Positions 1 to 9,110 of a stretch of 64,000 nt of DNA are shown here, piece by piece. Position 1 is the stretch's first letter. Each line of letters starts with the position of its first letter. A model generated the notes under the pieces. The model was not told the DNA's origin. It made no database searches and worked only from the letters and a program-made list of their open reading frames with translations. The stretch comes from Occultella glacieicola (GTDB taxonomy: Bacteria > Actinomycetota > Actinomycetes > Actinomycetales > Beutenbergiaceae), in assembly GCF_004353825.1 (NCBI RefSeq), contig NZ_SMNA01000005.1, forward strand, positions 1 to 64,000, read 5' to 3'. The position numbers were made by a program, and so were the translations under genes.

Positions 1-480
1 GTGGGACGGTTCGCTCAGGTGCTCGCGGAGGCAGGGCTCCGGCTGGCGGTCGTCGACGAGACGGGACGGGAGGTCGAGCCGGTCCCGACCCAGGAGGTCA
101 GGGACAACGGCGGCCGCCGTTTCCCGGCCCACCTGGACGTGGTGCCGCCGGACCACGTGCCCTCACACCGGATGTCCCGGCCACGATATGACCGGATGCC
201 GGCCGCCGCCTGGTACCACCACCGATCGATGCGGGACTGCTTCCGCGCAGTCCGCACCGGGGACCTCGACCACCCCACGGTGGCCGAGCTGGCCCGGCGC
301 CGCTGGCTCCTCATCAATCACCGGAGGGCGGCACACACGATCCGGATCGCAGAGCGCAGGCTTCGCATCGCGGCCACCGGGGCCTGGACGGCCGGGACGT
401 CCGCCGCGATCCTCGAGTACCGGCACGGCCTCGCGCTTCGCTCGGCGAACTCCCTGCGGGCCCGACCGGCCGTGCTCTGA
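1..480 (+). CDS. C-terminal part of a helix-turn-helix (XRE-type) regulator, cut by the window edge
   Basis: The reading frame is open from the first base, so the true start probably lies upstream. The residues AGLRLAVVDETG, a GRRFPAHLDV segment and a later PRYDR stretch match the C-terminal region that follows the DNA-binding domain in a common family of actinobacterial HTH regulators (family knowledge from memory). The HTH itself is not in the window. The last ~70 residues are Arg/Ala-rich. The function of the domain is unknown to me. The first GTG at base 1 may be only an internal valine. Confidence 0.55.
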   Translation: MGRFAQVLAEAGLRLAVVDETGREVEPVPTQEVRDNGGRRFPAHLDVVPPDHVPSHRMSRPRYDRMPAAAWYHHRSMRDCFRAVRTGDLDHPTVAELARRRWLLINHRRAAHTIRIAERRLRIAATGAWTAGTSAAILEYRHGLALRSANSLRARPAVL

Positions 481-549
481 CCGAGCGGCTGAGGCAGCCA
501 TGGACCGACCGGACGCGCGCGGTCGGCGCGGTAGTGCTAAACCCGATCC

Positions 550-1065
550 ATGAGCGAACGCTCAACCCTCGAGGATGTCCGCCCGCTGGGCGACGGCCCG
601 CGATCGGTGTTGGCCCGCCGGATCGGGACGGTTGCCCTGGCGCTGGTGCTGCTGGCCGCACTCGGCGGGTTCCTCGGCAACCGGGTGACGACCGAGTCGG
701 CGCCGGCGCAGGGCTACACGCTCACGGTGACCGCCGCGACGACCGCGCGGCCTGGGCAGGACGTGCCGTGGCAGGTGCGGGTGACCAACCCGGAGGGCTT
801 CGGTCCCGAGATCACCATCGCCGTGACGGCCGCCTACCTCGAGATCTACGAGACCCAGGGCTTTCACCCCGAACCCAGCGAGACCACGCGCGACGGTGAG
901 TGGCTCTACCTGACCTTCGATGCGCCGTCGGGCAGCACGTTCGTGCTGGACTACGACGCCTACATCCAGCCGAACGCGAACCTCGGCCGCAGCGGTGCGG
1001 TGGCGCTCGTGGTGGACGACGCCCGGATCGCCGAGGTGCCGATCCGCACCGTCCTGTTCCCCTGA
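550..1065 (+). CDS. Membrane-anchored hypothetical protein with an extracytoplasmic beta-rich domain
   Basis: A 171-residue protein. It has one hydrophobic segment at about residues 25-46 (LALVLLAALGGFLG), preceded by Arg residues, so an N-in/C-out anchor is likely. The rest looks like a single beta-sandwich: it contains VRVTNPEGFGPEITIAV and ends in IPIRTV-like strands. It lies 34 bp upstream of the DUF421 gene on the same strand and could be co-transcribed with it. I do not recognise a named family. TIGR02588-like anchored proteins have a similar layout, but I cannot confirm that. Confidence 0.6.
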   Translation: MSERSTLEDVRPLGDGPRSVLARRIGTVALALVLLAALGGFLGNRVTTESAPAQGYTLTVTAATTARPGQDVPWQVRVTNPEGFGPEITIAVTAAYLEIYETQGFHPEPSETTRDGEWLYLTFDAPSGSTFVLDYDAYIQPNANLGRSGAVALVVDDARIAEVPIRTVLFP

Positions 1066-1099
1066 CCCCCTCCCGACGCAGCAGAAGGAGCCCTTCGAA

Positions 1100-1579
1100 G
1101 TGGACATCGTGATCCGGGCCGCCGTCATCTTCGTCTTCCTGTGGTTCATCACCCGGGTGGTGGGCCGCTCGACCCTCGGCGAACTGAGCTCGTTCCAGCT
1201 GATCGTGTTCATCACGATGGGCGACCTCGTGCAACAGGCCGTCACCCAGCAGGACTACTCGGTGACCGCCGCGGTGCTCGCCGTGGGCACGTTCGCGATC
1301 CTGACCATCGCGATCTCCTGGGTGAACGCCCGGTGGCGCAAGGCGGCGCGGGTCACGCACGGCGTGCCGGTAGTGGTGTTCGCCGACGGCGAGCCGGCCA
1401 TGCCGCAAATGCGCCGCGAACGGCTCAGCCTCGACGACTTCATGGCGGCCGCACGTGGTCAGGGCATCACCTCGTTCGCCGAGATCCGGCTGGCGGTCCT
1501 CGAATCCAACGGCCAGCTCTCGTTCTTCACGAACGAGGGCGCCACGCAGGGCGCCCCCGAGGAACCGGAGCCTGGCTGA
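1100..1579 (+). CDS. DUF421 (YetF-like) membrane protein
   Basis: A 159-residue protein started at a GTG preceded by AAGGAG. Three hydrophobic helices fall in the first ~75 residues, with the family motif [21 protein letters not shown] cytoplasmic part follows containing [10 protein letters not shown] and the typical [15 protein letters not shown] helix. This matches DUF421 proteins (YetF/YdfS/YcaP group), whose role is poorly defined; some members sit near spore or stress functions in other bacteria. Length is normal for the short form. It shares a strand and close spacing with the anchored protein upstream. Confidence 0.75.
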   Translation: MDIVIRAAVIFVFLWFITRVVGRSTLGELSSFQLIVFITMGDLVQQAVTQQDYSVTAAVLAVGTFAILTIAISWVNARWRKAARVTHGVPVVVFADGEPAMPQMRRERLSLDDFMAAARGQGITSFAEIRLAVLESNGQLSFFTNEGATQGAPEEPEPG

Positions 1580-1600
1580 CCCCTTGGCGCTCACCCCCGC

Positions 1601-1617
1601 TTGTAGGAAACCCACAA
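1601..1617. promoter_or_regulatory. Imperfect palindrome upstream of the carboxylase beta gene, shared with the alpha gene
   Basis: TTGTAGGAAACCCACAA is an imperfect inverted repeat (TTGTAGG / CCCACAA). A 14-of-17 identical copy lies at 12359-12375, upstream of the carboxylase alpha subunit. The two loci are about 11 kb apart but encode one enzyme, so a common operator is likely. In Corynebacterium, TetR-type FasR regulates acyl-CoA carboxylase genes through palindromic sites. Equating this site with a FasR operator is inference. Confidence 0.5.
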
Positions 1618-1677
1618 CCGATCCGGCATCCGACACGTCGGCTCCCCGAACCGCGTTGGCGAACAGTGACAACTACA

Positions 1678-3282
1678 GTGCCTGATGTGACTTCTTCCGA
1701 CGCCCCCGAGCTGACCACCACCGCCGGCAAGATCGCCGACCTCGACGCCCGGCACGAGCAGGGTCCGCAGGCACTGGCGGCCCTCGCGTCGCAGAAGCAG
1801 GCCGCCCGGGGCAAGCGCTCGGCGCGGGAGCGGATCGAGAGCCTGTTGGACGAGGGCAGCTTCGTCGAACTCGACGCGTTCGCGACCCACCGCTCCAGCA
1901 ACTTCGGACTCGACAAGAAGAAGATCCCCGGCGACGGCGTCGTGGTCGGGTACGGCACCATCGACGGCCGGCAGGTGTGCCTCTACTCCCAGGACTTCTC
2001 CGTGTTCGGCGGTTCCCTCGGCGAGGTGCACGGCCAGAAGATCACGAAGGTGATGGACCTCGCCCTGCGCACCGGGGTGCCGCTGATCGGGATCTCGGAC
2101 GGCGGCGGCGCCCGGATCCAGGAGGGTGTCGCGGCGCTGACCCAGTTCGCCGAGATCTTCCGCCGCAACGTGGCCGCGTCCGGGGTGATCCCACAGATCT
2201 CGCTGATCCTCGGCCCGAGCGCCGGTGGTGCGGTCTACTCCCCCGCGCTCACCGACTTCATCGTGATGGCGGACCAGACCTCGAACATGTTCATCACCGG
2301 GCCGGACGTGATCCGCGCGGTCACCGGCGAGGACGTCGGGTTCGAGGAGCTCGGCGGCGCACACACCCACAACGAGCGCTCCGGGGTGGCCCACTACCTC
2401 GCCGCGGACGAGGACGACGCCTACGACTACGTGAAGGCGCTTCTGCACTACCTGCCCACGAACAACCTCACCGACCCGGAGACCTACCCGGTCGAGGCCG
2501 ACCTCGAGGTCGGCGACGCCGACATCGAGTTGGACACGCTGATCCCGGACTCCGACAACCAGCCCTACGACATGCGCACCGTCGTCGAGCACGTCCTCGA
2601 CGACGAGGAGTTCCTCGAGGTCCAGGCCCTGTACGCGCGCAACGTGATCGTCGGCTTCGGGCACGTCGAGGGCCACCCCGTCGGGATCGTCGCGAACCAG
2701 CCGCAGACCATGGCCGGCACGCTGGACATCAACGCCGCCGAGAAGGCGGCCCGGTTCGTGCGCACCTGCGACGCATTCAACATCCCGGTGCTCACGTTCG
2801 TGGACGTGCCCGGTTTCCTGCCCGGGACCGACCAGGAGTGGAACGGCATCATCCGTCGCGGCGCCAAGCTCATCTTCGCCTACGCCGAGGCCACCGTGCC
2901 GCTGATCACGGTGATCACGCGCAAGGCCTACGGCGGTGCGTACATCGTGATGGGCTCCAAGCAACTGGGCGCGGACATCAACCTGGCCTGGCCGACGGCG
3001 CAGATCGCCGTCATGGGCGCCAGTGGTGCGGTGAACATCCTCCAGCGCGGGGCCCTCAAGAAGGTGGCCGACGACGGCGGGGACGTCGAGGCCGAGCGGG
3101 CCCGGCTGGTCGCCGAGTACGAGGAGGCGATCGTGAACCCGTGGGACGCCGCCCAGCGCGGCTATGTCGACGCGGTCATCGCACCGTCCGAGACCCGAAC
3201 CCAGATCGTGCGCGGGCTGCGGGCGCTGCGGACGAAACGGGCGTCGCTGCCCGCCAAGAAGCACGGGAACATCCCGCTGTGA
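1678..3282 (+). CDS. accD: Acyl-CoA (propionyl/acetyl-CoA) carboxylase beta subunit, carboxyltransferase
   Basis: 534 residues, the normal length for actinobacterial AccD-type carboxyltransferases. It transfers CO2 from carboxybiotin to acetyl- or propionyl-CoA, giving malonyl- or methylmalonyl-CoA for fatty-acid synthesis. Landmarks: [15 protein letters not shown] near the N terminus, the [11 protein letters not shown] oxyanion segment, [13 protein letters not shown], and the C-terminal crotonase fold with VPGFLPG and [14 protein letters not shown]. The GTG at 1678 is one of several possible starts (1666, 1687); no strong ribosome site separates them. The epsilon subunit gene overlaps its stop. 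The alpha subunit lies at 12.5 kb. Confidence 0.93.
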   Translation: MPDVTSSDAPELTTTAGKIADLDARHEQGPQALAALASQKQAARGKRSARERIESLLDEGSFVELDAFATHRSSNFGLDKKKIPGDGVVVGYGTIDGRQVCLYSQDFSVFGGSLGEVHGQKITKVMDLALRTGVPLIGISDGGGARIQEGVAALTQFAEIFRRNVAASGVIPQISLILGPSAGGAVYSPALTDFIVMADQTSNMFITGPDVIRAVTGEDVGFEELGGAHTHNERSGVAHYLAADEDDAYDYVKALLHYLPTNNLTDPETYPVEADLEVGDADIELDTLIPDSDNQPYDMRTVVEHVLDDEEFLEVQALYARNVIVGFGHVEGHPVGIVANQPQTMAGTLDINAAEKAARFVRTCDAFNIPVLTFVDVPGFLPGTDQEWNGIIRRGAKLIFAYAEATVPLITVITRKAYGGAYIVMGSKQLGADINLAWPTAQIAVMGASGAVNILQRGALKKVADDGGDVEAERARLVAEYEEAIVNPWDAAQRGYVDAVIAPSETRTQIVRGLRALRTKRASLPAKKHGNIPL

Positions 3283-3536
3283 GCACGACCAACGGGAACG
3301 GCTCCTACGCGGCCGTCGGCGAGGTGCCCGACGACGTGGTGAGGGTCATGCGCGGCGAGCCCGACGATGTCGAGTTGGCCGCCCTGGTGGCCGGGATCCT
3401 GGCCGCCCGCGCCGGCACCCCGGACGACATCGACGACGGCACGCAGACCTCCGCATGGCGCGATCCCGGTCACCGGCTCGGCCTGCCCGCCCGCCCCGGC
3501 CGGGCCGCATGGCGGTGGAGCGCGCACGGGTCCTGA
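3279..3536 (+). CDS. accE: Acyl-CoA carboxylase epsilon subunit
   Basis: 85 residues, starting at a GTG that overlaps the beta-subunit stop by 4 bp (GTGA), so the two are translationally coupled. It has the hallmark of AccE/PccE: a helix [22 protein letters not shown] followed by a Trp-containing C-terminal tail ([21 protein letters not shown]). Epsilon subunits bind the beta hexamer and increase activity of actinobacterial complexes. The long motif here is given in two overlapping parts: [10 protein letters not shown] and [10 protein letters not shown]. Confidence 0.85.
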   Translation: MSTTNGNGSYAAVGEVPDDVVRVMRGEPDDVELAALVAGILAARAGTPDDIDDGTQTSAWRDPGHRLGLPARPGRAAWRWSAHGS

Positions 3537-3607
3537 CGCACCCGGGCAGCCCGAGCACCCTGCCCGAGCGCCCTGCCCGACGGCGCCACTCGCCGCCCCG
3601 GGCCGGT

Positions 3608-4444
3608 TCAGGCCCCGAACGCCGCGAGCACGTCCCGCGCGAGACCGATCCGCCGCACCCGGTCCTGGGCGCCGGTGCCGTCCGGCGCGGAGATCACGAC
3701 CCGGGCACCGTCGGAGGCCACCGTGAGCGGCGCATCCAGGTGACCGACGAGCGCCCCGAGCAGGCGCGCGACCACGGGTGCCACGAGCGGGAGGTCGGCA
3801 GCCGGGGCCATCAGGGTCACCTTCGCGGGCAGCCCCGACCCCGGCTGCAGGGTCATCGCGCGGGCGTCCACGATGCCCGGGAACGGCTCCCAGCGGTCGA
3901 ACCCGCGATCGGCGTCTACCCCGGCCGCGAACACCGGCAACGGCGCTCGGGCGGCCAGCGCCACGAGCTCACGGCGGGCCTCGCCGTAGGCGTTCACCCG
4001 ATGCAGCGGTTCCTCGCTGCGCCAGGACTCGACGCGCGCGTCCCGACCCTCGACGTGGCCGGCCATCGCCCGTCGTGGCCCGACGAGCCGATGCCGGCGC
4101 GGCAGGGCGAGCGGCACGAGCGCCGGATCGACCGTCTCCTGAGGCACCAGGTGCCAACCGTTCGCCTCCGCCCAGACCGCCCATTCGCCGTCGTACGCCT
4201 GCTCGTCGGCGAGCGCCCGGGACTCGGCGAGGCGGGTGTACAAAGTGGCCCCGGCACCGAACGCGACCAGGAGCAGCACCACGACGAGGACGGTGGTCCA
4301 GGGCTGCCCGAGCCGCGAGAGTGCGCCCGTGGCCGCCAGCAGGAACAGGACCAGCAGCGGCGCCAGGATGGCGCCGACCACGACCGGCAGGCCGCGTCGG
4401 CGCCGGTCGTGCTGCGGGCGACCCGACGGCGTCGACCCGCTCAT
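3608..4444 (-). CDS. Two-TM protein at the 3' end of an ESX-like module
   Basis: 278 residues. Two hydrophobic helices lie at about residues 18-40 (LPVVVGAILAPLLVLFLLAA) and 48-66, followed by a ~200-residue cytoplasmic domain. That domain contains WAVWAEANGWHLVPQ, which resembles the opening of DUF3137-type domains. The start overlaps the upstream YbaB-like gene by 4 bp (ATGA), so it belongs to the five-gene minus-strand operon that begins at 6390. Its role is unknown; its position suggests a membrane partner of the secreted-type proteins encoded upstream. Confidence 0.72.
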   Translation of the reverse strand: MSGSTPSGRPQHDRRRRGLPVVVGAILAPLLVLFLLAATGALSRLGQPWTTVLVVVLLLVAFGAGATLYTRLAESRALADEQAYDGEWAVWAEANGWHLVPQETVDPALVPLALPRRHRLVGPRRAMAGHVEGRDARVESWRSEEPLHRVNAYGEARRELVALAARAPLPVFAAGVDADRGFDRWEPFPGIVDARAMTLQPGSGLPAKVTLMAPAADLPLVAPVVARLLGALVGHLDAPLTVASDGARVVISAPDGTGAQDRVRRIGLARDVLAAFGA

Positions 4445-4836
4445 TCGGGAGGTGCGTCGAAGATCCGCGCCGGCAGCCCGTTCCGGTAGGTGCCCTGCAA
4501 CTGCTCCCGGAGTTCGGGCGAGTCGCCGAGCTCGTCCGCGGCGATCTCCTCGACCTGCGCCGCCAGCCGGCGCAGCGCGTCGTCGTGCGCTCGCATCAGG
4601 CTCAGGTTCAGCGCCAGCGGCGAGGACCGGGTGGCGGCCTCGGTGAACTCGACGTCCTGGATCAGCCCGGTCGAGTCGATCACGACCTTGACGTCCCGCT
4701 GCGGCGACCACGACTCGATCCGGACCCCACCGAGCCGGTCGTTGGCGCTGCGCATGGCGCCGGCCCGGTCGGTGGCCAGGGCGGTCAGCGCCCGGAGCTG
4801 TCGCACCGACTCCTCGTAACCCGCTTGCCAGGACAT
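4441..4836 (-). CDS. YbaB/EbfC-like protein, ESX (EspL-like) context
   Basis: 131 residues with the helix-strand-helix plan of YbaB/EbfC proteins: an N-terminal helix, the strands VRIESWSPQRDVKVVIDSTG and IQDVEF, then a long C-terminal helix LMRAHDDALRRLAAQVEEIA. YbaB-like proteins in mycobacterial ESX-1 loci (EspL) stabilise secreted substrates. The neighbouring EspC-like and WXG-like genes make that comparison reasonable. It overlaps the upstream gene by 1 bp and the downstream gene by 4 bp. Nucleoid binding is the alternative role. Confidence 0.72.
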   Translation of the reverse strand: MSWQAGYEESVRQLRALTALATDRAGAMRSANDRLGGVRIESWSPQRDVKVVIDSTGLIQDVEFTEAATRSSPLALNLSLMRAHDDALRRLAAQVEEIAADELGDSPELREQLQGTYRNGLPARIFDAPPE

Positions 4837-5696
4837 CAGTCCGTCGCCTCCTGTACGCCGCCGTAGCCGGCATTACCCAGTCCCGCGATGCCCGGGATGA
4901 TGTCGCCGAGCTGTGGACCACCGGAGTTCAGGACCGTCTCCAGCTTCTTCAGCGACGGCACCAGTTCGGTCAGGGTCCCGTCGAGGCTCTGGACCAGGGT
5001 GGCGAACTTCTCGATCGCCGCCGTGACCTTCTCGATCCAGTCCGCTGCCCTGGTGCTCCACTTCGCGATCGTGGTCGCAGCCTGCGCCCCGATCCAGGCC
5101 AGGCCGATCCCGACCGTGGCGAGGCACTCGACCACCCACGAGATGAGCTTGCCGACCAGATCCGCGATCAGGTCACGGACGATCGCACGGACCGCTGCGA
5201 CGATGCCGCTCGCGACCGCGAACCCGACACTGAGCCCGGTCGCGACGCCCGCCATCGACGAGATCGTGCCGCTGGTGATGTTCGCAACCTGGCGGTAGGT
5301 GTCCGCCGTGGCGCCGATCCATGGCTCGAGCGCGGCCTGGACGGCGGCATCGAAGTCGGCGGCGACGGTGGTCAGGTGGCTGGAGATGTTCGACCAGGTG
5401 TCCGAGATCGCTGTGACCTCGGCCGGGTCGCCGGCCAGGATGTCCAGGAACTCCGGCAGCGGCGGCATGTGGTCCAGCAGGAACCCGGCGACGCTCGAGG
5501 CGAGGGTCGCGATCGGGTCGACCACCGCGGCGGCGAGGTCCGTGACGGACCCCGCGAGCCCGAACAGGGCCCCCGCCCAGTTCCCGTTCTGCACGGACTC
5601 GACGGTGCTGTCGATCGGCCCGACGATCTTCAGGCTCTGGTACCACTCGCCCAGTTCGGGCCGGTCGACCGTGACCGGTGCTACCAGCTCGCTCAC
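4836..5696 (-). CDS. WXG100-like protein with long hydrophobic C-terminal region
   Basis: 286 residues from a GTG overlapping the upstream EspC-like stop by 4 bp. Residues ~95-145 form a helical hairpin: a helix beginning TWSNISSHL, then LEPWIGATADTYRQ, which carries a WxG turn followed by a Y-x3 spacing as in WXG100 substrates. An Ala/Gly-rich hydrophobic stretch follows (SVGFAVASGIVAAVRAIV, then ATVGIGLAWIGAQAATTI), with two or three membrane-capable helices. The C-terminal ~50 residues form an amphipathic helix (IEKVTAAIEKFATLVQSLDG). There is no toxin domain or signal peptide. It is probably a secreted or pore-like ESX substrate; this is inference. Confidence 0.7.
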   Translation of the reverse strand: MSELVAPVTVDRPELGEWYQSLKIVGPIDSTVESVQNGNWAGALFGLAGSVTDLAAAVVDPIATLASSVAGFLLDHMPPLPEFLDILAGDPAEVTAISDTWSNISSHLTTVAADFDAAVQAALEPWIGATADTYRQVANITSGTISSMAGVATGLSVGFAVASGIVAAVRAIVRDLIADLVGKLISWVVECLATVGIGLAWIGAQAATTIAKWSTRAADWIEKVTAAIEKFATLVQSLDGTLTELVPSLKKLETVLNSGGPQLGDIIPGIAGLGNAGYGGVQEATD

Positions 5697-6010
5697 AGCG
5701 ACTCGATGAACTTCGTGAGCCGGCCCGCCGTGTACTGATCGACGGTGTCGTAGTTGTTCGCGATGGCGGTGAGGGTGGTACCGAGCCCTCCCACCACGCC
5801 CTGCGACCCGGCGATCCCGGCCTGCCCGATGGCCTGCACCGCGTTCGCCGGCGGCGTCAGGAAACTGCACAGGATCCCGAAGGCGTGGGCCGACATCTGC
5901 GTCGCGGTCCCGGCCGCCGACCGAGCCTCCCCGATCCGTGCCGCGATCCCGGCGACGTCGTTCGCGTGCGCCCGCACCGCGTCCGTGTCGACCTCGAGGT
6001 CGAATCCCAT
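5693..6010 (-). CDS. EspC-like type VII secretion target protein
   Basis: 105 residues, all helical, with no signal peptide. The opening (FDLEVDTDAVRAHANDV) and the AFGILCSFLTPPANAV turn are typical of the EspC/T7SS-target family: two helices around a conserved aromatic/Pro turn, then a C-terminal Y-x3-D segment (NNYDTVDQYT). Such proteins are exported by ESX systems, often as dimers with a WXG or PPE-like partner. The partner here is probably the 286-residue protein whose GTG start overlaps this stop. No ESX core genes (EccB/C/D) are in the window. Confidence 0.75.
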   Translation of the reverse strand: MGFDLEVDTDAVRAHANDVAGIAARIGEARSAAGTATQMSAHAFGILCSFLTPPANAVQAIGQAGIAGSQGVVGGLGTTLTAIANNYDTVDQYTAGRLTKFIESL

Positions 6011-6012
6011 GC

Positions 6013-6390
6013 TCAGAGCCTCCCGTTGATGATGTCGTCCAGGGCGTCGATCGTGGAGGTGTCCGACAACATGCTCGGGTCGGGTCGTCGCGGCGTCGCG
6101 CCACCGGTGAGGTCGCGCCGCGCGGCGGCGAGTGCGGCCAGCAGGCCCTCGCGCAGTTCCTCCGGAGTGAGGTCGATGATCTGCGGTCCGAACTGGGCGT
6201 CGACGAGCAGTCCCTGCCGGTCCACGGTCGCCTGGACGATGCCGTCGTCCGACTCCCCGATGCCGCGGTCCGGCAGATCCTCACCGGTGAGCGCCGTGGC
6301 CTTCGCCTGCGCGGCTTCGAGCTGGGCCCGGATCCGGGCGCGGACCGCTTCGAGCATCTGGGATTGTGACTCCACCGTACGAGGATGCAT
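6013..6390 (-). CDS. YbaB/EbfC-like protein, first gene of the ESX-like module
   Basis: 125 residues. A long N-terminal helix (MLEAVRARIRAQLEAAQAKA) is followed by the strands GIVQATVDRQGLLVDAQFG and the helix LTPEELREGLLAALAAARRD, the YbaB/EbfC layout. The C-terminal tail is disordered. The ATG at 6390 leaves 2 bp to the EspC-like gene, so it heads the operon 6390 to 3608. It is a second, distinct YbaB-like protein in one five-gene unit. The 145 bp to the divergent DUF885 gene must hold both promoters. Confidence 0.75.
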   Translation of the reverse strand: MHPRTVESQSQMLEAVRARIRAQLEAAQAKATALTGEDLPDRGIGESDDGIVQATVDRQGLLVDAQFGPQIIDLTPEELREGLLAALAAARRDLTGGATPRRPDPSMLSDTSTIDALDDIINGRL

Positions 6391-6535
6391 GACCGCACGG
6401 GCGGCCTCCAAACACGGCCCATGGGGAGAAGTCCCCCCGACCGGGCCGGCACCACCGTGAGGCTCAGCGTGACGCGGTCGACGCCGGCGACGCGGCCCCG
6501 GCCTCCCCGTGCGAGTCCGGGTAGCGTGGGGCCTC

Positions 6536-8218
6536 ATGACCGATGCCCCCAGCCCCCGCACCCCCACGCCGACCGACGCGATCGCGGATGCCTTCGTCGA
6601 CATCCTCGCCGAGCTCAGCCCGATCGCCGCGACCGGGATGGGCATCACCGGCCATGATCACCGGCTCGACGACTTCTCCCCGGCCGGCGAGCAGGCCCAT
6701 GCCGCCGCTGCCCGGAAGGTGCTCGCGGATCTGGCGGACGTCGAGCCCGTCGACGATGTGGACCGGATCACGCAGGCCGCGATGCGGGAGCGCCAGGGGC
6801 TGCTCCTCGAACTCTCGGAGGCGGACGAGAACCTCGCCGACCTCAACGTGATCGCCTCGCCGGTGCAGGGCATCCGCGAGGTGTTCGACCTCATGCCCAC
6901 CGACACGGCCGCGGACTGGGAGACCATCGCGGAGCGGATGCACGCCGTCCCGGCTGCCGTGGACGGCTACATCTCCTCGCTCCGGCTGGCCGCGTCGCGG
7001 GGCTTGGTGGCCGCCGTCCGGCAGGTCACCGAGTGCGTGAAGGAGGCGGACGACCTCGCCGGGGACGCCTCGTTCTGGACCACCTTCGCGACGGGTGCGC
7101 GGCCGGACGACGAGGCGCCGCCGTCCGCCCTCGCCGGCCACCTCGCCGACGGTGCCGCCCAGGCACGAGCGGCGTACGGCACGCTCGCCTCCGCCCTGCG
7201 GGACCTGGCCGGACAGGCCCCGGCGGACGACGCCGTGGGGCGGGAGCGCTATGCGCGGTTCTCGCGCCGCTTCCTCGGCGCCGCGATCGACCTCGACGAG
7301 ACCTACGAGTGGGGCCTGGAGGAGCTCGCCCGGATCGTCGCCGAGCAGGAGCAGGTGGCCGCCCGGATCGGCGGGCCGGGCACGGCCGTGCGGGACGCGA
7401 TGGCCACCCTGAGCGCCGACCCCGCCCGCAAGCTCCACGGCACGGAAGCGCTGCGCGAATGGATGCAGACCACGTCCGACGCCGCACTCGCCGCGCTGGC
7501 GGACACCCAGTTCGACATCCCCGAACCGGTCCGGCGGCTGGAGTGCCGCATCGCTCCGACCCAGTCGGGTGGCATCTACTACACCGGCCCCAGCGAGGAC
7601 TTCTCCCGGCCCGGACGGATGTGGTGGTCGGTCCCGGAGGGCGTGACCGAGTTCGACACCTGGGTCGAGAAGACCACCGTCTACCACGAGGGCGTGCCGG
7701 GTCACCACCTCCAGGTCGGCCAGACCGTGTACCGCTCCGCCCTGCTGAACCGCTGGCGTCGGATGGCCTGCTGGGTCAGCGGTCACGGCGAGGGCTGGGC
7801 CCTCTACGCCGAGCGGCTGATGGCCGACCTCGGCTTCCTCGACGACCCGGGCGACCGGCTGGGCATGCTGGACGGACAGCGGCTGCGCGCAGCCCGCGTG
7901 GTGATCGACCTCGGCGTGCACCTCGGCAAGCCCTGCCCGGACGAGTGGGGCGGCGGCATCTGGGACGCCGAGAAGGCCTGGCCGTTCCTCCAGGCCAACG
8001 CGAACATGGCCGAGGGGTTCCTGCGGTTCGAGCTGAACCGGTACCTTGGCTGGCCCGGACAGGCGCCCGCGTACAAGGTCGGACAGCGGCTCTGGGAACA
8101 GATCCGGGACGAGACCGCGGAGCGCGAGGGCGCGGACTTCGACCTCAAGGCGTTCCACCGGCGCGCCCTGGACGTCGGCTCCGTCGGCCTGGACACCCTG
8201 CGCGAGGCGTTGGTGTGA
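6536..8218 (+). CDS. DUF885 family putative zinc metallopeptidase
   Basis: 560 residues, the usual DUF885 length. The signature is VYHEGVPGHHLQVG at about residue 381: the HExxPGHH zinc-binding pattern of the family, with an EGWALYAERLM helix about 35 residues further on that probably supplies another ligand. The N terminus has no signal peptide, so it is cytoplasmic. Family members are predicted carboxypeptidase-like or oligopeptide hydrolases; the substrate is unknown. It overlaps the next gene by 4 bp (GTGA). Confidence 0.85.
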   Translation: MTDAPSPRTPTPTDAIADAFVDILAELSPIAATGMGITGHDHRLDDFSPAGEQAHAAAARKVLADLADVEPVDDVDRITQAAMRERQGLLLELSEADENLADLNVIASPVQGIREVFDLMPTDTAADWETIAERMHAVPAAVDGYISSLRLAASRGLVAAVRQVTECVKEADDLAGDASFWTTFATGARPDDEAPPSALAGHLADGAAQARAAYGTLASALRDLAGQAPADDAVGRERYARFSRRFLGAAIDLDETYEWGLEELARIVAEQEQVAARIGGPGTAVRDAMATLSADPARKLHGTEALREWMQTTSDAALAALADTQFDIPEPVRRLECRIAPTQSGGIYYTGPSEDFSRPGRMWWSVPEGVTEFDTWVEKTTVYHEGVPGHHLQVGQTVYRSALLNRWRRMACWVSGHGEGWALYAERLMADLGFLDDPGDRLGMLDGQRLRAARVVIDLGVHLGKPCPDEWGGGIWDAEKAWPFLQANANMAEGFLRFELNRYLGWPGQAPAYKVGQRLWEQIRDETAEREGADFDLKAFHRRALDVGSVGLDTLREALV

Positions 8219-9018
8219 CCCGTTCCGACCACGGGTCGGACCTCACGCCCGACGGCGGTGTGACCCCGGCCGGGCCGGAACCGGTCGTGATCGCGGTGTA
8301 CTACCCGACGGCGGAGGGTTTCGACGTGCCGCCGACGGCTGCGGACCTGCAGGACACAGGTCCCGGTCCCTCACTGGCGGCCAGACTGCGGGCGGGCCTG
8401 GCACTCGGCGTGTCCGGGGGCCTCGCCACCGGTGGCCTGATCGGCGGGCTGAACCCCGTCTTCAGCGACGGTCCGGCGGGACTCCTGCTGCTGATCGGGG
8501 CGGTCGGCGTCGTGGGTCTGACGATCGCCTTCCTGCTCAGGTCGCGTGGCGTCCTGGTCCGCCCCGGTTCACTGGCGCTGACGACCCTCGCCGTCACCCT
8601 GCTCGCGTTCGGTGCGATCCTGCTGCTCCTGCGGGACAACACCGGTTGGCTCGTGGTGGTCCTGGGTGGCCTCGCCGCCGTCGTGGCCCTGCGGTACCGC
8701 AACGCCGAGCGCACCGTGGCCACACAGCGGGCGGCCTGGCTGGCGGGCTGGCCCCGCCTGGTGCAGGACCCGCGGTACATGATCGGCAGGGTCAGCGACC
8801 TGACCCTGAAGCACCCGAACGATCAGCACTTCTCGATCTCCGGATCGGTCACCTACCCGGACGCCGGCGGCGTCGAGCACGTCGTCGCGATCCCTGGCGG
8901 TGTGGTGCCCCGCGCCGGTGGTGTCCAGCCGCCGGCCCTGTACGCGCCGGTGGTGGTGTGGCACAGCCCCGACAACTCGGTGGTGCTGCTGCGGTTCTCG
9001 GCCGCGCTCGCTCCGTAG
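8215..9018 (+). CDS. Multi-pass membrane protein with a C-terminal soluble domain
   Basis: 267 residues from a GTG overlapping the DUF885 stop. Four hydrophobic helices lie between about residues 62 and 160 (SGGLATGGLIGGL, GLLLLIGAVGVVGLTIAFLL, LTTLAVTLLAFGAILLLL, WLVVVLGGLAAVVAL). The C-terminal ~90 residues are beta-rich (a YMIGRVSDLTLKHPND strand pair, then YAPVVVWHSPDNSVVLLRF). No family recognised. The coupling to DUF885 suggests a shared transcript. Confidence 0.7.
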   Translation: MTRSDHGSDLTPDGGVTPAGPEPVVIAVYYPTAEGFDVPPTAADLQDTGPGPSLAARLRAGLALGVSGGLATGGLIGGLNPVFSDGPAGLLLLIGAVGVVGLTIAFLLRSRGVLVRPGSLALTTLAVTLLAFGAILLLLRDNTGWLVVVLGGLAAVVALRYRNAERTVATQRAAWLAGWPRLVQDPRYMIGRVSDLTLKHPNDQHFSISGSVTYPDAGGVEHVVAIPGGVVPRAGGVQPPALYAPVVVWHSPDNSVVLLRFSAALAP

Positions 9019-9110
9019 CCGCTGGGTCGGGGCACGGCGACAGGGGCACTCCCGGACGGCGTGGGCATCGGCCGGGCGAGGTCGTCGCTGGTGCGGTGAC
9101 CTCGGCTGCG

